From Pipra filicauda (taxonomy: Eukaryota > Chordata > Aves > Passeriformes > Pipridae), in the NCBI RefSeq assembly GCF_003945595.2, contig NW_024104520.1, positions 3,071,501 through 3,135,500 on the forward strand: DNA of 64,000 bases, given 5' to 3'. The translations under genes were made by a program, and so were the position numbers. Below the pieces are notes generated by a model. That model was not told the origin of the DNA. It saw only the letters and a list, made by a program, of their open reading frames with translations, and ran no database searches. Of the stretch, positions 12,811 through 25,458 are shown piece after piece. Numbering within the stretch: position 1 is the stretch's first letter; each line of letters begins with the position of its first letter.

Positions 12811-13879
12811 AGTTAAACAATTTAATTTATATAGCATTTGTATATCATGAATTAAAAAAATTATTTTACCTTATTTTATTTTTTATGATTTTTTTAATCT
12901 ATATAGGCAACCCAGCTGATATATTAATTTATCCATTACTGTATTAAATAAATCCTTTTGCTGATTTGATTCTGCAAAAAGTGAATTCCTGAGAGTGATA
13001 AGAATTGCGTGTATCTTTTGTCCTCAAGATGCTGATTATTGCTCTTCCACTTTCTTTCCTGTCTCATCCCTCTCCCTATTGCTTTCCAGGGAATTTATCC
13101 TACTGCTCTAGATACGTCTGGCTAATGTTAGTGAGAGAGTCAAAGTCCATTACTTTGTATTAAATTGAGATAATTACCCTGTTGGCCTCTACTAAACTGT
13201 AATGAGTGCCCTGTCTCCTCCAATACCAGGCACCAAAGCTTTAGACTGATAATCTAAGAGAAAGCACATTGTGCCTAAGCTTTCCACACAGTCTTTCTGC
13301 ATTTGACTGTCCCCCTGCCTTGTGAGGGTTGATAGAACCTGAAGGAGTAGCTACATGGCTTTCGTCTTTTTGCAAAATGGAGTCGTGGCACGTAAAATAC
13401 GTGTTGGACCTGCTGAGGAGAATGAAGAGAAAGAACAGTGCAGAGAAGAAAGAGCAGAAGAAAGGACTCAGAAATGTAGACTAAGCAAGTTGGGCCACAA
13501 GTGCAATGAATATGTGCCCAAAATATAGTTTAGCTGGTGTAAAAGGAAACTGGTTGAATAATATGGGGAAATTTAATCAGAACTATAGAGCCATTGGACC
13601 ATACAAATTCTTTGTTTATCTAGAAAGCAAGCTTACCTATCTTCCAAGAACTAGCTTAGAGAAGAACTACTTATGGCTATTCTTATCAGTTATGGGAAAG
13701 TCAGAAAAGAGTAATTGTTAATTTGAGGGGAGAAGGACAGAGTTCTGTTCAAGGTTACAGCTTATCTCTATGGTAAGCTGAACAAATTGCTATTTTCTAA
13801 AGATTGTGACAGCATTCTCTGCATCTAACAAACCTTGTAACTAAACAGCTGCTCAGAGACCCTTCTTTTCTGGTCCTTC

Positions 13880-13951
13880 TTTCTTTTTTTTTTTTTGTTT
13901 GTTTGTTTGTTTGTTTTTTGGTTTGGGTTGTTGGTTTGGGGTTTTTTTTGA
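13880..13951. repeat. T/G-rich simple repeat (GTTT)n
   Basis: A T-run leads into about five GTTT units and then irregular T/G-rich sequence. It lies about 40 bp upstream of the SINE at 13991-14122. Confidence 0.85.
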
Positions 13952-13990
13952 GATACACACTCCCTAAAAAGGTGTATGGTAATACCAATA

Positions 13991-14122
13991 CTGTTGTCAT
14001 TAACTCAGTTAGTTAGAACTTGGTACTAATAACACCAAAATTGCAGGTTTGATCCCTGTATGGGTCATTCACTTAAGAGTTGGACTCAATGATCCTCAAC
14101 TCAGAATATTCTGTGATTCTGA
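13991..14122 (+). mobile_element. TguSINE1-like SINE: tRNA-Ile head, CR1 tail
   Basis: The head follows tRNA-Ile: an A-box-like TAACTCAGTTAGTT (14001-14014), GGTACTAATAACACC retaining the AAT anticodon, and a B box GGTTTGATCCC at 14046-14056. It is followed by TCATTCACTTAAGAGTTGGA and a CR1-like end, CAACTCAGAATATTCTGTGATTCTG. A tRNA-Ile head joined to a CR1 3' end is the structure I recall for TguSINE1 of passerine birds, mobilised by CR1. The first bases of the tRNA (GGCCGGTTA) are eroded, and no clear target-site duplication is visible. It is transcriptionally dead or weak; both Pol III boxes are mutated from the ideal. Confidence 0.85.
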
Positions 14123-14950
14123 GGTCGTCATTTAAGCAGATACTCTACAGGATTTGTCCAGCTTGGATTTTCTTCTATTAGCATGGTTGTTCCAAACATG
14201 GGCTCATTACCTGGTGAACAGAGCCAATTCACATACTGTGGCAAGGTATTTCTGTTTTTTATTCTAACTTGCACAAAATAGAGAGCTGGGTGGTAACCCA
14301 CAAAAGCCTGGCACAAACAAAGGCATCAGCATTCATTGGTTACAGATTACATAGATTTTTCTCAAATCCCTATTTGCTAGTTATACCTCTCGCTTCTCAT
14401 GTTAATTAGTTTGCATGCACAGTTTTCCCCTCAATTTGAGTCTGGGGTCCATTTTGAGTAGGTGGCAAGTGAGTCAGTGGTCATGATCGCCCACTGCCGG
14501 AATTATCTTTCCTCCAGTTACTGCTCAGTTCTGCTGACTTCACTCCTGCTGGCTATCATCCAGACAGCCCATTTGTCTTGGGATTGTCTTCTTTTCTCCT
14601 AAGATTAGCCAAGCATTCACAATTCAATTGCTGTAGCTGTCCAGCTACAGCTACTGATTAACAATTAAAAGAAAATTACAAAGTTTTATTCTTGTCTTGA
14701 GGGGCTCAGATCTTCAGGGGCTCAAAACCAGCATGATGGGTAAAAGCCAAGATACTACTCACAAATTATTGTGCTTCCTAAAGCTAGAAATCAGTCAGAA
14801 TCAGGCAATGGTTTGTCAGTCTGGAGCTAATGAGAGGACATCATAAAAGAAGCAGTTAAACATAGATGGGAAACAAATAGTAATTTTGTAGAATAGGTAA
14901 CTGAGCCATAACCTACTAAGTTCCAATACAGTCCCCTGCAATTAGTATTG
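14123..14950. other. Less A+T-rich block, possible unidentified LTR
   Basis: Composition here differs from the flanks (segments such as CGCCCACTGCCGGAATTATC and GGGGCTCAGATCTTCAGGGG), in the manner of an old LTR. No TG/CA ends, polyadenylation signal or duplication could be fixed. The minus-strand open frame 14128-14316 has no motif. Confidence 0.3.
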
Positions 14951-17900
14951 AATTGCTCATCCAGTGTACTGGAAAGAAACATTTTGTTTAGTATTTAAGT
15001 GTGTATTTAACATTAATTTTCCCTTGATTATGGATTGACTTAAATAAATGGTAAGTATTTTGTCAAATGGTGTCGCTAGGCATAGAAACCAAACTGTGCA
15101 GAATATTTTAGGAAATCCAGCCTTAGAATTCATTCAAATATTGCATAACATTTTTCAGCACCTTTTCAGAAGAATATGTTTTGATTAGAGCTCTTGATAT
15201 AAATCAGTGCACCTTTTACTAAGGCACAAATATTTAATTTAAATTTACTAGAGAAAATGAAGGACTGACATGCTGGAGAGAATTATCATGGCTATATATT
15301 TGAGTATGTGCTACTAGTAAGAAAACCTAGAAAAAATAATGTATTTATTATATGCCCTCTTAAAACCAATGGCTGTTAAGCTTTTATATTGTTTGTTTCT
15401 TCAAGTTTCTCACCTATAAAAACCCTTCCATTATAAAATACAAAATACTTGTGTAACTTCTATTTTGCTTGTGTTTTAACAATGTAAATTAGTTTCAATA
15501 AATACAAAAAAATCTTTTCATATCACTGAATGAACTATTTATTTCCTCATTTTATTGTAATTTTTTCATTCCTTTTCAAAATATGACAGAAGATTTGTTT
15601 GTTTACTTGTTTTTTCTGATTTCTGTTTTTAAGGCAATGCATAAGAAAGGTAGAACTTCTCAATTCTTTGCTCTGGTGTATTTCAGTAGTCAACCTGACT
15701 GCAAAGGCTAAGCAAGATACATGCTGTCACACATTTTGCACTCCATAAACCTCTTCAAATCACAGGCAAACTAATAAGTGAAAACCTTCTAGAGGTTTTA
15801 TGAGTTTCACTCTTGGGAAATTTAAATTCTCACCCATTTTCCTTATTTAAAAATTTTTGGGGGAGGGAGGCGGGGAATCAAACAGAATTTTGAAAGTTGT
15901 TTGCATCATAATAACAGTTTCTCAACAGTAATCTCATATTCTCTCATTGCTTTCTAATTACTACTTAGCAAGCTGATTAAGTTCCATTGTGTTCCAAAGT
16001 AGCTTTAACTTGCTGTATTGCTTATCAATATAACCAGCTGTTCAGTGGTAGATTCAGTGATGACGGCATTTTTAATTGCTTTTTTCGTTTGGCTAAGTAA
16101 GTTCAGATGGTCACTAATTAGTTCTGTCATGCTGAGGTAGTTTTGTTATGAACAATGCCATCAGTGTCTCACTGAAAAGAATTTTCCCAAGATCTACACT
16201 GCTTCATTATCCCTAGGAATTCGTCCTCAGTTTCCTTACTTGTTATCACTCACATGAGTAAGGTGGTATGAACTAAACTGAACTGTCACTTAAAAGAAAG
16301 CTTCTACTAGTGCACATAATGATTTCTCATTTTCCTCTGCTAAAAAGCAACCAATTGAAACAATCATAAAGGCTTATTCTTTATTAAGGTCTATGATATG
16401 CTTTAGGGCAACCCAAGTTGTTTCAAAATTATAAGGCATTGAGACAGTTTATGTTATTCAAGCTGTCTGTGTTTCTCTTACATAAGATGACATGAGATGA
16501 CTGGCCTTTTCTTCAGTATTTTAGTCTTTTTCTATGTAGGAAAATAGTCTTCCTGAAATACAAAAGGAAACAATAATGGCACTTTTCTTCAAGATGAATA
16601 AAAATAAATTAAAAATAAATAAATGCTATAAAAAATAATGAATATTAGGTGGGTTTTTTTATTTTTCAGTGTTTACTTTTATTAAAATCCGTTGCTGATT
16701 GTATTTTTTTTTAATATAATAATGTGTTTGTAACCTATAGTACAAAAAAACTCAGTTGGGGACTAAAACATCAATAGAACTCCTTACAGAAGTTTTCCTT
16801 ACAGTTTTTTTTTAAATAACTGCTTTTTTTCTATCCTTCATTAGAGGTCATCTTTGACAAAGGTTTTATAATGCCTGTTGGTTATAAAAGCAACTTCATA
16901 CTGACTGAATTGTTACTAAAGATTCACTTGTGATGTATCATTGCCTGTGGCCAAGACATGTACAACTTTCTAGAAAACTTATCTGAAACACTAAGAAAGT
17001 ATCTAATCATGACTGTGTTGAACTCAGCTTTTGTGTTGTAAGGAATTTTTTAATTTATCTCTTCATTCCTTAGCAGTTTGTGTAACTTTTAGTGTGGAAC
17101 AGTGTCTCTTGACTTTCTCAGGAACCTGTATCTGTTTCAGTTTTATGATTTTAGCATAAGTATGTGTGAATACCCTATAGTATTTTGATAAGAAAATTTA
17201 TGTTCTTGAACCACCAATGACTGTTTCAATTGACTGTAGGATCAAACCACTAGAGGATTTTTGATGAAAAATGTGGGAAAAAAATCATCAAGCTAAAAAT
17301 TATATCTTGCAGGAAAATAGGTTGCAAGGAAGGCTGGGAAAAACATGCTATCCTGATCTACCTGGGGAATATTCAGCTGCAGTTAGTTATTTTGGGTTCA
17401 ACATGTCATGGAAACTCCTTAACAGCAATTTCTATCTGAAGAGTCAGATGTGAAGGTAGAACAGAAAACACAGTAATGATTATACAGCACTAAAGAGTGA
17501 CTCCTCTGGTAGCCCACAAAACTGGTTTATACCAACTCATTGAAAAGAAAAGAGAAAAATCCAGTTGTACAGATGTGCCTCCATCACATTTAAGGCACTA
17601 TTCTAATGGTAGTTGCTGAATCAGAATTTCTCACTTTTCATCAACTCCTATTTATAGCCCAAAACTATTGATATTCAATTTATTAACATTTGTTCCATAT
17701 AAATCTTTAATCACTCAACATTTGTCTGATTGTACAATAATTGTTCCCTGTGGACAAAAAGTGATGGAAGTATAATTAGTATCAATAACAAACATAGATA
17801 GCAGGACTAGAAAGATGTTAAATCTTATAAAAATACTCTTTATATATATTACATATATATGATACATATTTAAATATATGAAAAGAAATGGAGAAAGTAA

Positions 17901-20900
17901 GTTTCGGATAAATCGTTTATAAATCCAGTCCAGTAAATAAGTGAACTTTAAATTACCCATCTACTCCATAATCACTAAACATTTACTCTGACCTACAAGA
18001 ATACTACAACTTGGAACACATCTTTGAGCACTCTAAGACTGTAAAGCTTTGTCTTTGTGAAGGTGTATAAATTTTAAAATACAGAATAATCCTCTTCTTC
18101 TAATTAAGGTTAAATTTTCAGTCTTTTTTAACCCTAATTAATCTGCAGCTTCTTTGTGGTCCTGAATTTGTTACAGGGTGAGTGAAATGTGATTTTTCTA
18201 AAATAATAAACCAGACATTACTTCTCCTTTAAAAAAAGAAAATAAATGTATAAAATAACAATAGAAATCTTATATTCCTAAAAAACAGGTGTTTTTTTAA
18301 ATCAAAAACCAGTGACATAGAAAAATTTCTTAGAGAGCTGGTTGTCTCAAAATACAATCTCAAGCTCTAATTCATGCAGCTACTTAGAGCTGGGCAAGAA
18401 TTAATGTTCAGAGAGATGTGTTAGTTTATATACACTATAAATAAAACAGGGTTAAAATATGAGCTCAAGAATTATTCTGCAATTATCTACACTAGGTAAT
18501 TAATTTAATTGACACTTCTTTTCAGTGTTTTCCCTTGTGCCAACTGGCATTTTCACAGCAAATCCTGGGCACATTTCAGGGCATATACACGACATGTACC
18601 ATTCCCAATGGGGATATGAGTGTGGCAGTCTGTCTTGGAGTAAAGTATAGTTATTTTACTATGAACCAGGTATTCTGCTTGGACTCAGAACCAGCAAACA
18701 TTTCCTGCCAGTAACACAGGCCTTGCCTGAATTCTTGTCTGTACAATCTTTATAACAAAAAGATTACGGAATCTGTTCAGAATCATAGCATCAAGGATGT
18801 AGTTTTCTTCTTTGCCTAAAAATACCAAAACAACATCTTCCACAACATAATCATTTTTATTTTGTTATTACATTTCACAAAAAATCTGTTCACAGTCAAA
18901 AATAGAAATCACACCTTTGCAAAACCAAGAGTTTATTTTAACATGACGGAAATCAACAATCTAAGAAAAAAAGATTTATTAGTCAGTATCTAATTATGGA
19001 AAAAGAAAAAGGAAAAAAAAGACTAAAATTAAACAGGGGAAAAATATCAAAACCAATAATACGGTTCATATTTCTAGGCTCATACTTCTTTTTATCTAAT
19101 CCTTTTCCCAAGAATTATGCTCACCTTTTCATAGCTGCCCACAGTTCTCATGTGGATAGCTTCAGAACAGTGAAGAGGGAGTGTATGGAGAGAGTGGCTG
19201 CAAGAGTCCCTAGTATCCCAAATACCTCACTAAAGGGGTATGATGTTGATGGATTCTTCTTCCTCACATTGGGATATGCTTGGAGGGGCTCTTTTATGTC
19301 TGTTAACATGTTTCTATACTTTAATATTTCTCATTATTTACAAGTCCACATTAACTTTTATTTTACTATATGCATCTTGGTTTACACCTTTTACACTACT
19401 TTCTGTGTAAACCATAAAATTTTTTTGTCCAGCTCCTCATCTCCATTTCTTCAACTGAACAGTGAGGAGGGTTTTTTAGCCATGGGGTCCCTGATGTCTG
19501 CTTGGGCTTCATCTCTTCCCATCTCATGCCTGTAACCCTGCACACCACATTCTCTATTGCTACTTCTCAAGGTCTCTACTGTCATACCAGCGCTGCATCA
19601 CGGTACTTGCATGACTAATGTAATGTACTATGTCATTACTGTATAGTCAAAACCATCTTATTCTACACATAACAGCTACTTTTTGCTGCTAAGTATGTAT
19701 AAAAAAAAGATAGTTCTACCATACTAATGTAAGTAAAAGTGAAATGCATCAGCCACAACCACCTGATCATTAGACAAATTGCTATTACAGATAAACCAAG
19801 TGAAAACAAAGCTCCAGGCAGGTCACAAGTTCAGACTGAGCAAATCTGTCTCCATCCTAAGACTCTGTCAACTCAGCACAAAACCTGGGCCTTCTTATTA
19901 TCTGTGGCAGAACTGTATTCTTGAGCTATAGGGCTATATTTATGGGATGTACAAGGCATGAGGTCAATGGCGGTCCTCTATAATCACATGAATTTGCATC
20001 ATTGTAGGGAAAGTAATCCAAGATGCACTGTGACAGCAGGAATAGAATTCTTAGCTACTTATAGCAAGAAAAATATCTGCAGGGCAATTAAATCTTATAT
20101 TCTTTCCTAGAATTTTTTTTCCTGGTTTTCTTTCTCATAGGATGAATAGTTATATCATCATCTCAAGAGATATGGGATTGAAATGCTTCCCTAGGTTCAG
20201 AAGTACCTTGAGGTCTCTAGGACTTCTGAAGATAATACCTTCATACCCTTGGAATTTGCTTTCAGTCGGGTGGGAATCTTCAGTATCACAACTTTAAATG
20301 CTCCCTCCATCTGTCCTACTTTGAGAAAAAAACCCCATGGAAATAAGACACCACTTTCTATTCATTTTGTTACAGAAATCCAACAAGCACTACAGGCTAA
20401 TTCCAGGTGCCTAGAAGCACATTAGTCAGTACATAAAGACAACCATTTATACCTTGCACAATAGGTTTTAAGAAAGACTGTACTCTTTTGTTTTTACAGA
20501 AGAAGTTGTATCTACATAACTGTAATTTACTTCTAACTGTCATTTGGTCATATGATGCAAGTGACAGAGGTGGTCAAATTATCATTATATATCCTCATAT
20601 GACCCAGGTTGCTGGCTATTTATGAAATGTTATATCAGTAAGAAACTTATGTTCGTTATGTCTGGATATCCACGATTAGGTGATTTGCAAAATGTATCAG
20701 TTTTTAATTTTTTTTCATAATATATTAAACAAAAAGATGAAATAGTTTAAAATTTTAAAGGTTTTTTTACATCAATCTTCATAATGCTCTGGTCTACAAC
20801 TTTTTCTGAGCTATAACTAAATGTATAGTACAGTACAGAAGCTCAGAAGTGGCACCATCCACTGGGGAAACATGCACAGACTATTACAAATAAGCTAGAG

Positions 20901-21439
20901 ATGGAAATCAAAATGGCTACTCAATATCAAAACCTTCCAAATATATTTAATCGGTTTATAACACCTTCCCTAGCAAAAGGACTTGACATTTCCATAAGCA
21001 TTGTGACAGTGTAAGAAAATGACTTTAATGTATTACACTGATGAAATTCTTCTGAACTGTGTAAGACAATACGTTACAATGATGAACCCCCAAGCTGTAG
21101 ATGCGAAGACAACCCAATCATTCTCTGCACTACCCACTGCAGGCTTGACAGTACTACTTTTTAATTCATATTACTTTTTTGGGTACTTCAGCGCAAAAGC
21201 ACACTAGAAGCCATGATAAATGATTATTGTTTAAAGTCCTTTCTTGAACCCCAAGTACTGATTGTTCCTGTAGTTGGAACTGGATTTTTACTGTTCTAGG
21301 ATATGAATGGTATTAGTCACCCTAGAGGCTTGTTCCATGTTTACTTCTGTGAACAATGAATCAGTAGATTTTGACACCTTAAACACATTTCCCATCTATT
21401 TGTTACACTTTCACTTTTTATGATGATTACTTTCCGAAC
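14951..21439. other. 6.5-kb A+T-rich desert
   Basis: No repeat boundary or gene is recognised. It contains a 179-codon open frame at 18996-19535 (plus strand) whose translation is rich in F, Y, S and K and has no family motif, and which I treat as a chance frame. Short A+T-rich repeats occur, for example TATATATTACATATATATGA near 17840-17860. Confidence 0.55.
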
Positions 21440-21920
21440 TCAGAGTAAGGTGCTCTGGACACCATGCTGGTATTTATCTCAAGCAGGCTCTGGGGTGAGC
21501 CAGAGAGCGCCGCACAATCAAGCATGGTGAGGGGAACGAGAGCCATGGAGATGGCTGGGGCTGGCCCAGGACTAACCTGCAAGTGAGGCCTGGCTTAGCA
21601 GCGTCCATGGCCAGTCTGGGCTATGGAGGGTGGGAACTGATGGTTGTGGGCAGTGGCAGAGGCTGAACTGGGGTCCTGGGCCATGGACAGGGTGGGGGAG
21701 GCCCTAGGGTGATGGTTAGGCATGGTTAGGGCTGGCGGTGCCCTCAGGGCCCTGTCAACCATTTTACCTCACCTGCCTCACCTGCTTCAGCCAGCACTGT
21801 GCAAACCTCTCCAGTGGCAAAAGTCTGACCAGTAAGGTCACTGTGCAACAGCTGTCCTTTCTGTCAGCTGAAACTGGGAGTGGATCTTGTCTAACTTCTG
21901 AACCTCAGCTGCAAAACAGG
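21440..21920. other. G+C-rich block of unknown nature
   Basis: This is an abrupt G+C-rich island in A+T-rich DNA. It has many GGGCCATGG- and GGGCTGG-like words (for example near 21545-21575 and 21680-21740) but few CpG dinucleotides, so it is not a typical CpG island. The plus-strand frame at 21738-21959 has no recognised motif. It could be the remnant of a G+C-rich repeat, a processed transcript or a minisatellite-like segment. Confidence 0.4.
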
Positions 21921-23553
21921 GAGAAGAAAGCATTTTATACATTAGAAAATACAATTTAAAAACTGAAATCAAACCTCAAGACTAAAGAGAAAAACATGAG
22001 AGATGCTGGTGACTTCTCAGAAAGCCTTTTCTTCCTCCTTCCATGAAGACTGAAGGACCCAGAGGGACTTGGAAGTAGGAGCAGAATGCTATGAGGAAAT
22101 GATCTATACTAAAAAGTTTATATAGTATTATAGAAGGAGGAAGGAGTTTTCTTTATTAATTGGGTAGTTTGGACAATAGTGTTAGCATTGTAACTTGACT
22201 AATTAAAGGTGGGGTTTCTTCTTTTTTAATTGACTGCAAAAATATTAGCTGATCTAAGACTATATTCTTGCCTTAAGAATAAATTCAAGAAGAAAATCCA
22301 TAAAAATGGTCTAACTTTTTTGTTTGAGGTGTTTATGGTTCCCAGAATCTGTTAAAAAAAATTTCTGTGACATAAACAGCAGTAAATACTACATAGACAA
22401 ATACACACAGACAAAGAAAAAATAGCCTTAAATTGAACTTCCATGAGGACAAGAATTATATAGTATATCCAAAAAGAGAAAGAGGGAAGGAAGAAGCCTT
22501 GCTCTTTAGGGTGTGCCTCATCACTCTCAACTAAAAAAAAAGCAGATCTTAGATCTTCAGGGTTGTACTGCAGATAATTCCTTTATTTGGTCTGGTTTAT
22601 GATACATATCCAGTGCTTTAAAAATTATGAAAAAACTTCAAATTATAATTCTGGAAAGGTGTGCCCTAATAATAGTGATATTTCATAGAAATTATTTGAG
22701 CCTGAACATCTTTTACCACTTACTCAGAATCAATAAATAACAGCACCAATAGGATAAAAAGATAACAAAAATTTGGGGGGAATGATTGAGAAAACCATAT
22801 ACACATGCAAATTCATCTGGTTGTTGATATACTCATGCATGTTAATAACATACCTTGCAGTAAGAATAAAATCAGGACTTGGACAAATAAACACATTCTC
22901 GTGAGATGATAAATAACTACATTGTCAGGTTTCCTGTGGCAGTTTGTATGCATGCTTTTCCTGTGTGGTAACCTCCACGTAAATATAAAGTAGTTCGAAA
23001 TACTATATTCTTCTGTCATTGAAAGTAAGATAGTTTGCATTTATAACTAAGAATCCATACAGTTCCATAGAAAGTTATCACTCAGAAGATGAACACATGG
23101 TAACTTTTAATACATGACAAATTTCTATTTTACATTGTTTAAATACTAGTAAGTAAGAGTACAGGCCATACTTGGAAGATAACATTGTATTTTGACAAAT
23201 CAGGACATTTTCTCTTATACAGTGAAAAATTACTGCAGATGAAACTACAGTTATTTTACTTCAACTTAAGAGAAACTAATACCAAAAAAGCTGCAATAGA
23301 TGAAAGGCATTATTTACAATGGCCAGTTAGCTTCTGTGACAACTTCTCCTGTTATTCAATCAACAGTCGCAGAGTAGAGGATTAAGAATGATAACAAACT
23401 GCAGGAAGGTCTTTCACTGAGAGGTACAATGAACTCATGTTTTAAATTTAAGAAATTTGTACACAGAACGTAGCTACACACTGATATGGACAAAGATGAA
23501 TTCAACAGTCTCAAGATAGCATCTGGCAGGCAAAAGTATGACTTGGTAATTTT
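21921..23553. other. A+T-rich intergenic DNA, nothing recognised
   Basis: No repeat ends, RNA genes or supported coding frames were found. Confidence 0.6.
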
Positions 23554-24586
23554 CTCAATTTGAAGAGACTGGAAAGTTTGCTAAAGAGGATGAGTTATGA
23601 GACAAACCAAACTCCTCTCTCTCAGCAATTGTGAATTCAAAATTAAGGGGCTTTAATCGAGGAAATGCGGAAAAAAAAAAAACAAACAGAAGAAATAACA
23701 ACCCTTTATTAAAAGATATATGTATGTTGGCAAGAACAGTAACAGAACACAAAAGAAACTAGGCAATAGTCCTGTACCCAAAAAGTCCCTTTCAAACAAA
23801 AGAAAAAACAAACAAACAAACAAAAGGTCTGGATGAATACTTCTCTGTCCTTTAGCACAGTCCTAATCGTGGCCTGCAGGGGGTGCATTTGGATCGCTTG
23901 GGGTGCAGGGCCTGCAGTTCTCTGTAGTGACCTGCAGGGGGCGCTGTTGGGCTCTGGCAGTCACCGCGTGGGAAGGGGGTCTGGGGGGGTGGTCTCGGAT
24001 CACGGGAGAAGCCAAAAAAGAAAATGAGGGACCCTTCCCCTAACAGAATAAAGGGAAAAAGGAAAGTAGTCCACCCCCAACAGAACTCACTGTTGTTCCC
24101 AGATGACGGTGTCTCAAGGCTCCTCTTCTCTCTCCCTCAGTGGGTACAGAGCTCTCGGATGAAAACACAGTAGGCTCCGGCTGGAGTCATGAGGCAGCGT
24201 GCAAAGCCAACCGAGATCAGTGATCCAGCTTCACCAGGATGAGAAGCCAGAAAGTCTGGCTTCCAGGCTTTTTCTCTAAAAATGCCCGCACACAGACTCT
24301 GTCTCTGTTCCAGACAGAGAGCACCCAGCCAAACTCACCAGTCCTGTGTGAGGGTGGCCAGCAACTCCCCCTGCGAGCCTGGGCCAGCTACCGAAATCTC
24401 AAAAACTCCTCACCCCCACACTCTCCAGCTTTGATGGACCATTAACTAGGATTTGGCTTTGCAGGCTCAGTCTTTTGTAATGCTAATCGCCCTCCTTTCC
24501 ATTCAAACTTTGTCTTTCCTACAGTGGGGGGCAGGGGGAAGAAAAAATTCCCTCCTCTCAGATTCATTAACTTCTAACCTGTAACA
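23554..24586 (-). mobile_element. ERV solo LTR, same family as 35328-36169 (opposite strand)
   Basis: Read on the minus strand it begins TGTTACAGGTTAG at 24586 and ends ...CTTCAAATTGAG at about 23554, matching the plus-strand element at 35328-36169 over nearly its whole length. The polyadenylation signal is AATAAA on the minus strand (23705-23710). Compared with the other copy it carries about 58 extra bases bounded by two CCTGCAGGGGG repeats (23873-23883 and 23931-23941), plus (AAAC)n at about 23808-23824. No convincing target-site duplication was found. No internal viral genes are present. Confidence 0.75.
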
Positions 24587-24639
24587 GTAGTGCTTGATGT
24601 TGGAGACATTCTGATGCTGTACAAGGTATTTGTCTTGTG

Positions 24640-24706
24640 AGGAGCAGGCATTTGTACTTGGTCCTTACGGATCCCTTCCAAGCTGAGATATTCTGTGGTT
24701 CTGTGA
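24640..24706 (+). mobile_element. CR1 3' tail fragment
   Basis: The end ATCCCTTCCAAGCTGAGATATTCTGTGGTTCTGTGAT is split over two readable words: CCCTTCCAAGCTGAGATATT and CTGTGGTTCTGTGAT. This is the CR1 3' end with two degenerate ATTCTGTG units. Only about 65 bp are recognisable, and the upstream edge is unclear. It lies just outside the LTR at 23554-24586. Confidence 0.7.
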
Positions 24707-25441
24707 TATATTTTGGGGATTCTTTTTATCTAAAAAATCTCTCAGATTCAATGGGAACTAGGAATTTAAAATTCATTAACTTCTAAGCAACTTCTGATTT
24801 TTGCAGGAGGTCAAAGTAGATCATCACAGTGACGCTTCCTGGTTTTGTAATTTATAAATATACATGGAATAGATATTAATAGTTGCAATATTAAAATCAT
24901 GCATCAAGAGTTTTAGTGGTTCTACAGATCATAAAATATTTATAAGTCCAGCTATGAAAATAGCTGTTATTTTCTAAACCATGTGGAACCCCTTGATTTG
25001 TTCTCCTTAAAACATTCAAGTTCTTGGTATTTGGATTTGTGTTCCCTGTCCCAGATAAATGAGGAACAGAATTGTTTTAAATGTCTGTCTTTCACACTCT
25101 CCGATATTTAGCTGCTTTAATGTTTCACTAGAACAAAAGAAAAAGAGCCACAGTACATAATATAGACTTTGCAAGTGAAATTGACTGTAGAGAGCTTTGC
25201 AGACAAATGCATTGGGCAGAGAAGCTATTTGCTTTTGTTCTAAACTCTAAATTTCATATCCTGTTTGAAAGCCTTATTCAGATTAGTGAACAAGAATGGT
25301 GTGGTATTATGTCCTATGTTTAAATTTGGTATGACATCAAATATCAATGATGCAACTTCTAAGTATTTTTTCGCAGTGTACCACAATACCTGAGTAAAAA
25401 ATTCCAGACCCCTTGTACTTTTTCTGACATTTGTCTTGGTG
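24707..25441. other. A+T-rich intergenic DNA, nothing recognised
   Basis: No repeat ends or genes seen between the CR1 tail and the SINE duplication. Confidence 0.6.
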
Positions 25442-25458
25442 CTATTCTTCTAATTGGG
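25442..25458. repeat. Left target-site duplication of the SINE
   Basis: CTATTCTTCTAATTGGG here is repeated at 25782-25798 as CTATTCTTCTAGTTGGG, 16 of 17 identical. This length is typical of target-primed reverse transcription. Confidence 0.92.

Larger units (their letters stand above)
10228..13990. other. 3.8-kb A+T-rich desert
   Basis: No repeat ends or supported genes were recognised, apart from the small tandem repeat at 12786-12810. The stretch 12950-13260 has a more complex, less A+T-biased composition and could be conserved non-coding DNA, but this cannot be judged from one sequence. Confidence 0.55.

Noticed and set aside
13377..13484. Small 35-codon lysine-rich frame (MESWHVKYVLDLLRRMKRKN...)
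   Set aside because: It has an ATG and a stop, but nothing else supports coding, and frames of this length are common by chance.
14001..14070. A functional tRNA-Ile gene
   Set aside because: The 5' end is eroded, the boxes are mutated and a CR1 tail follows directly, so it is the head of a SINE.
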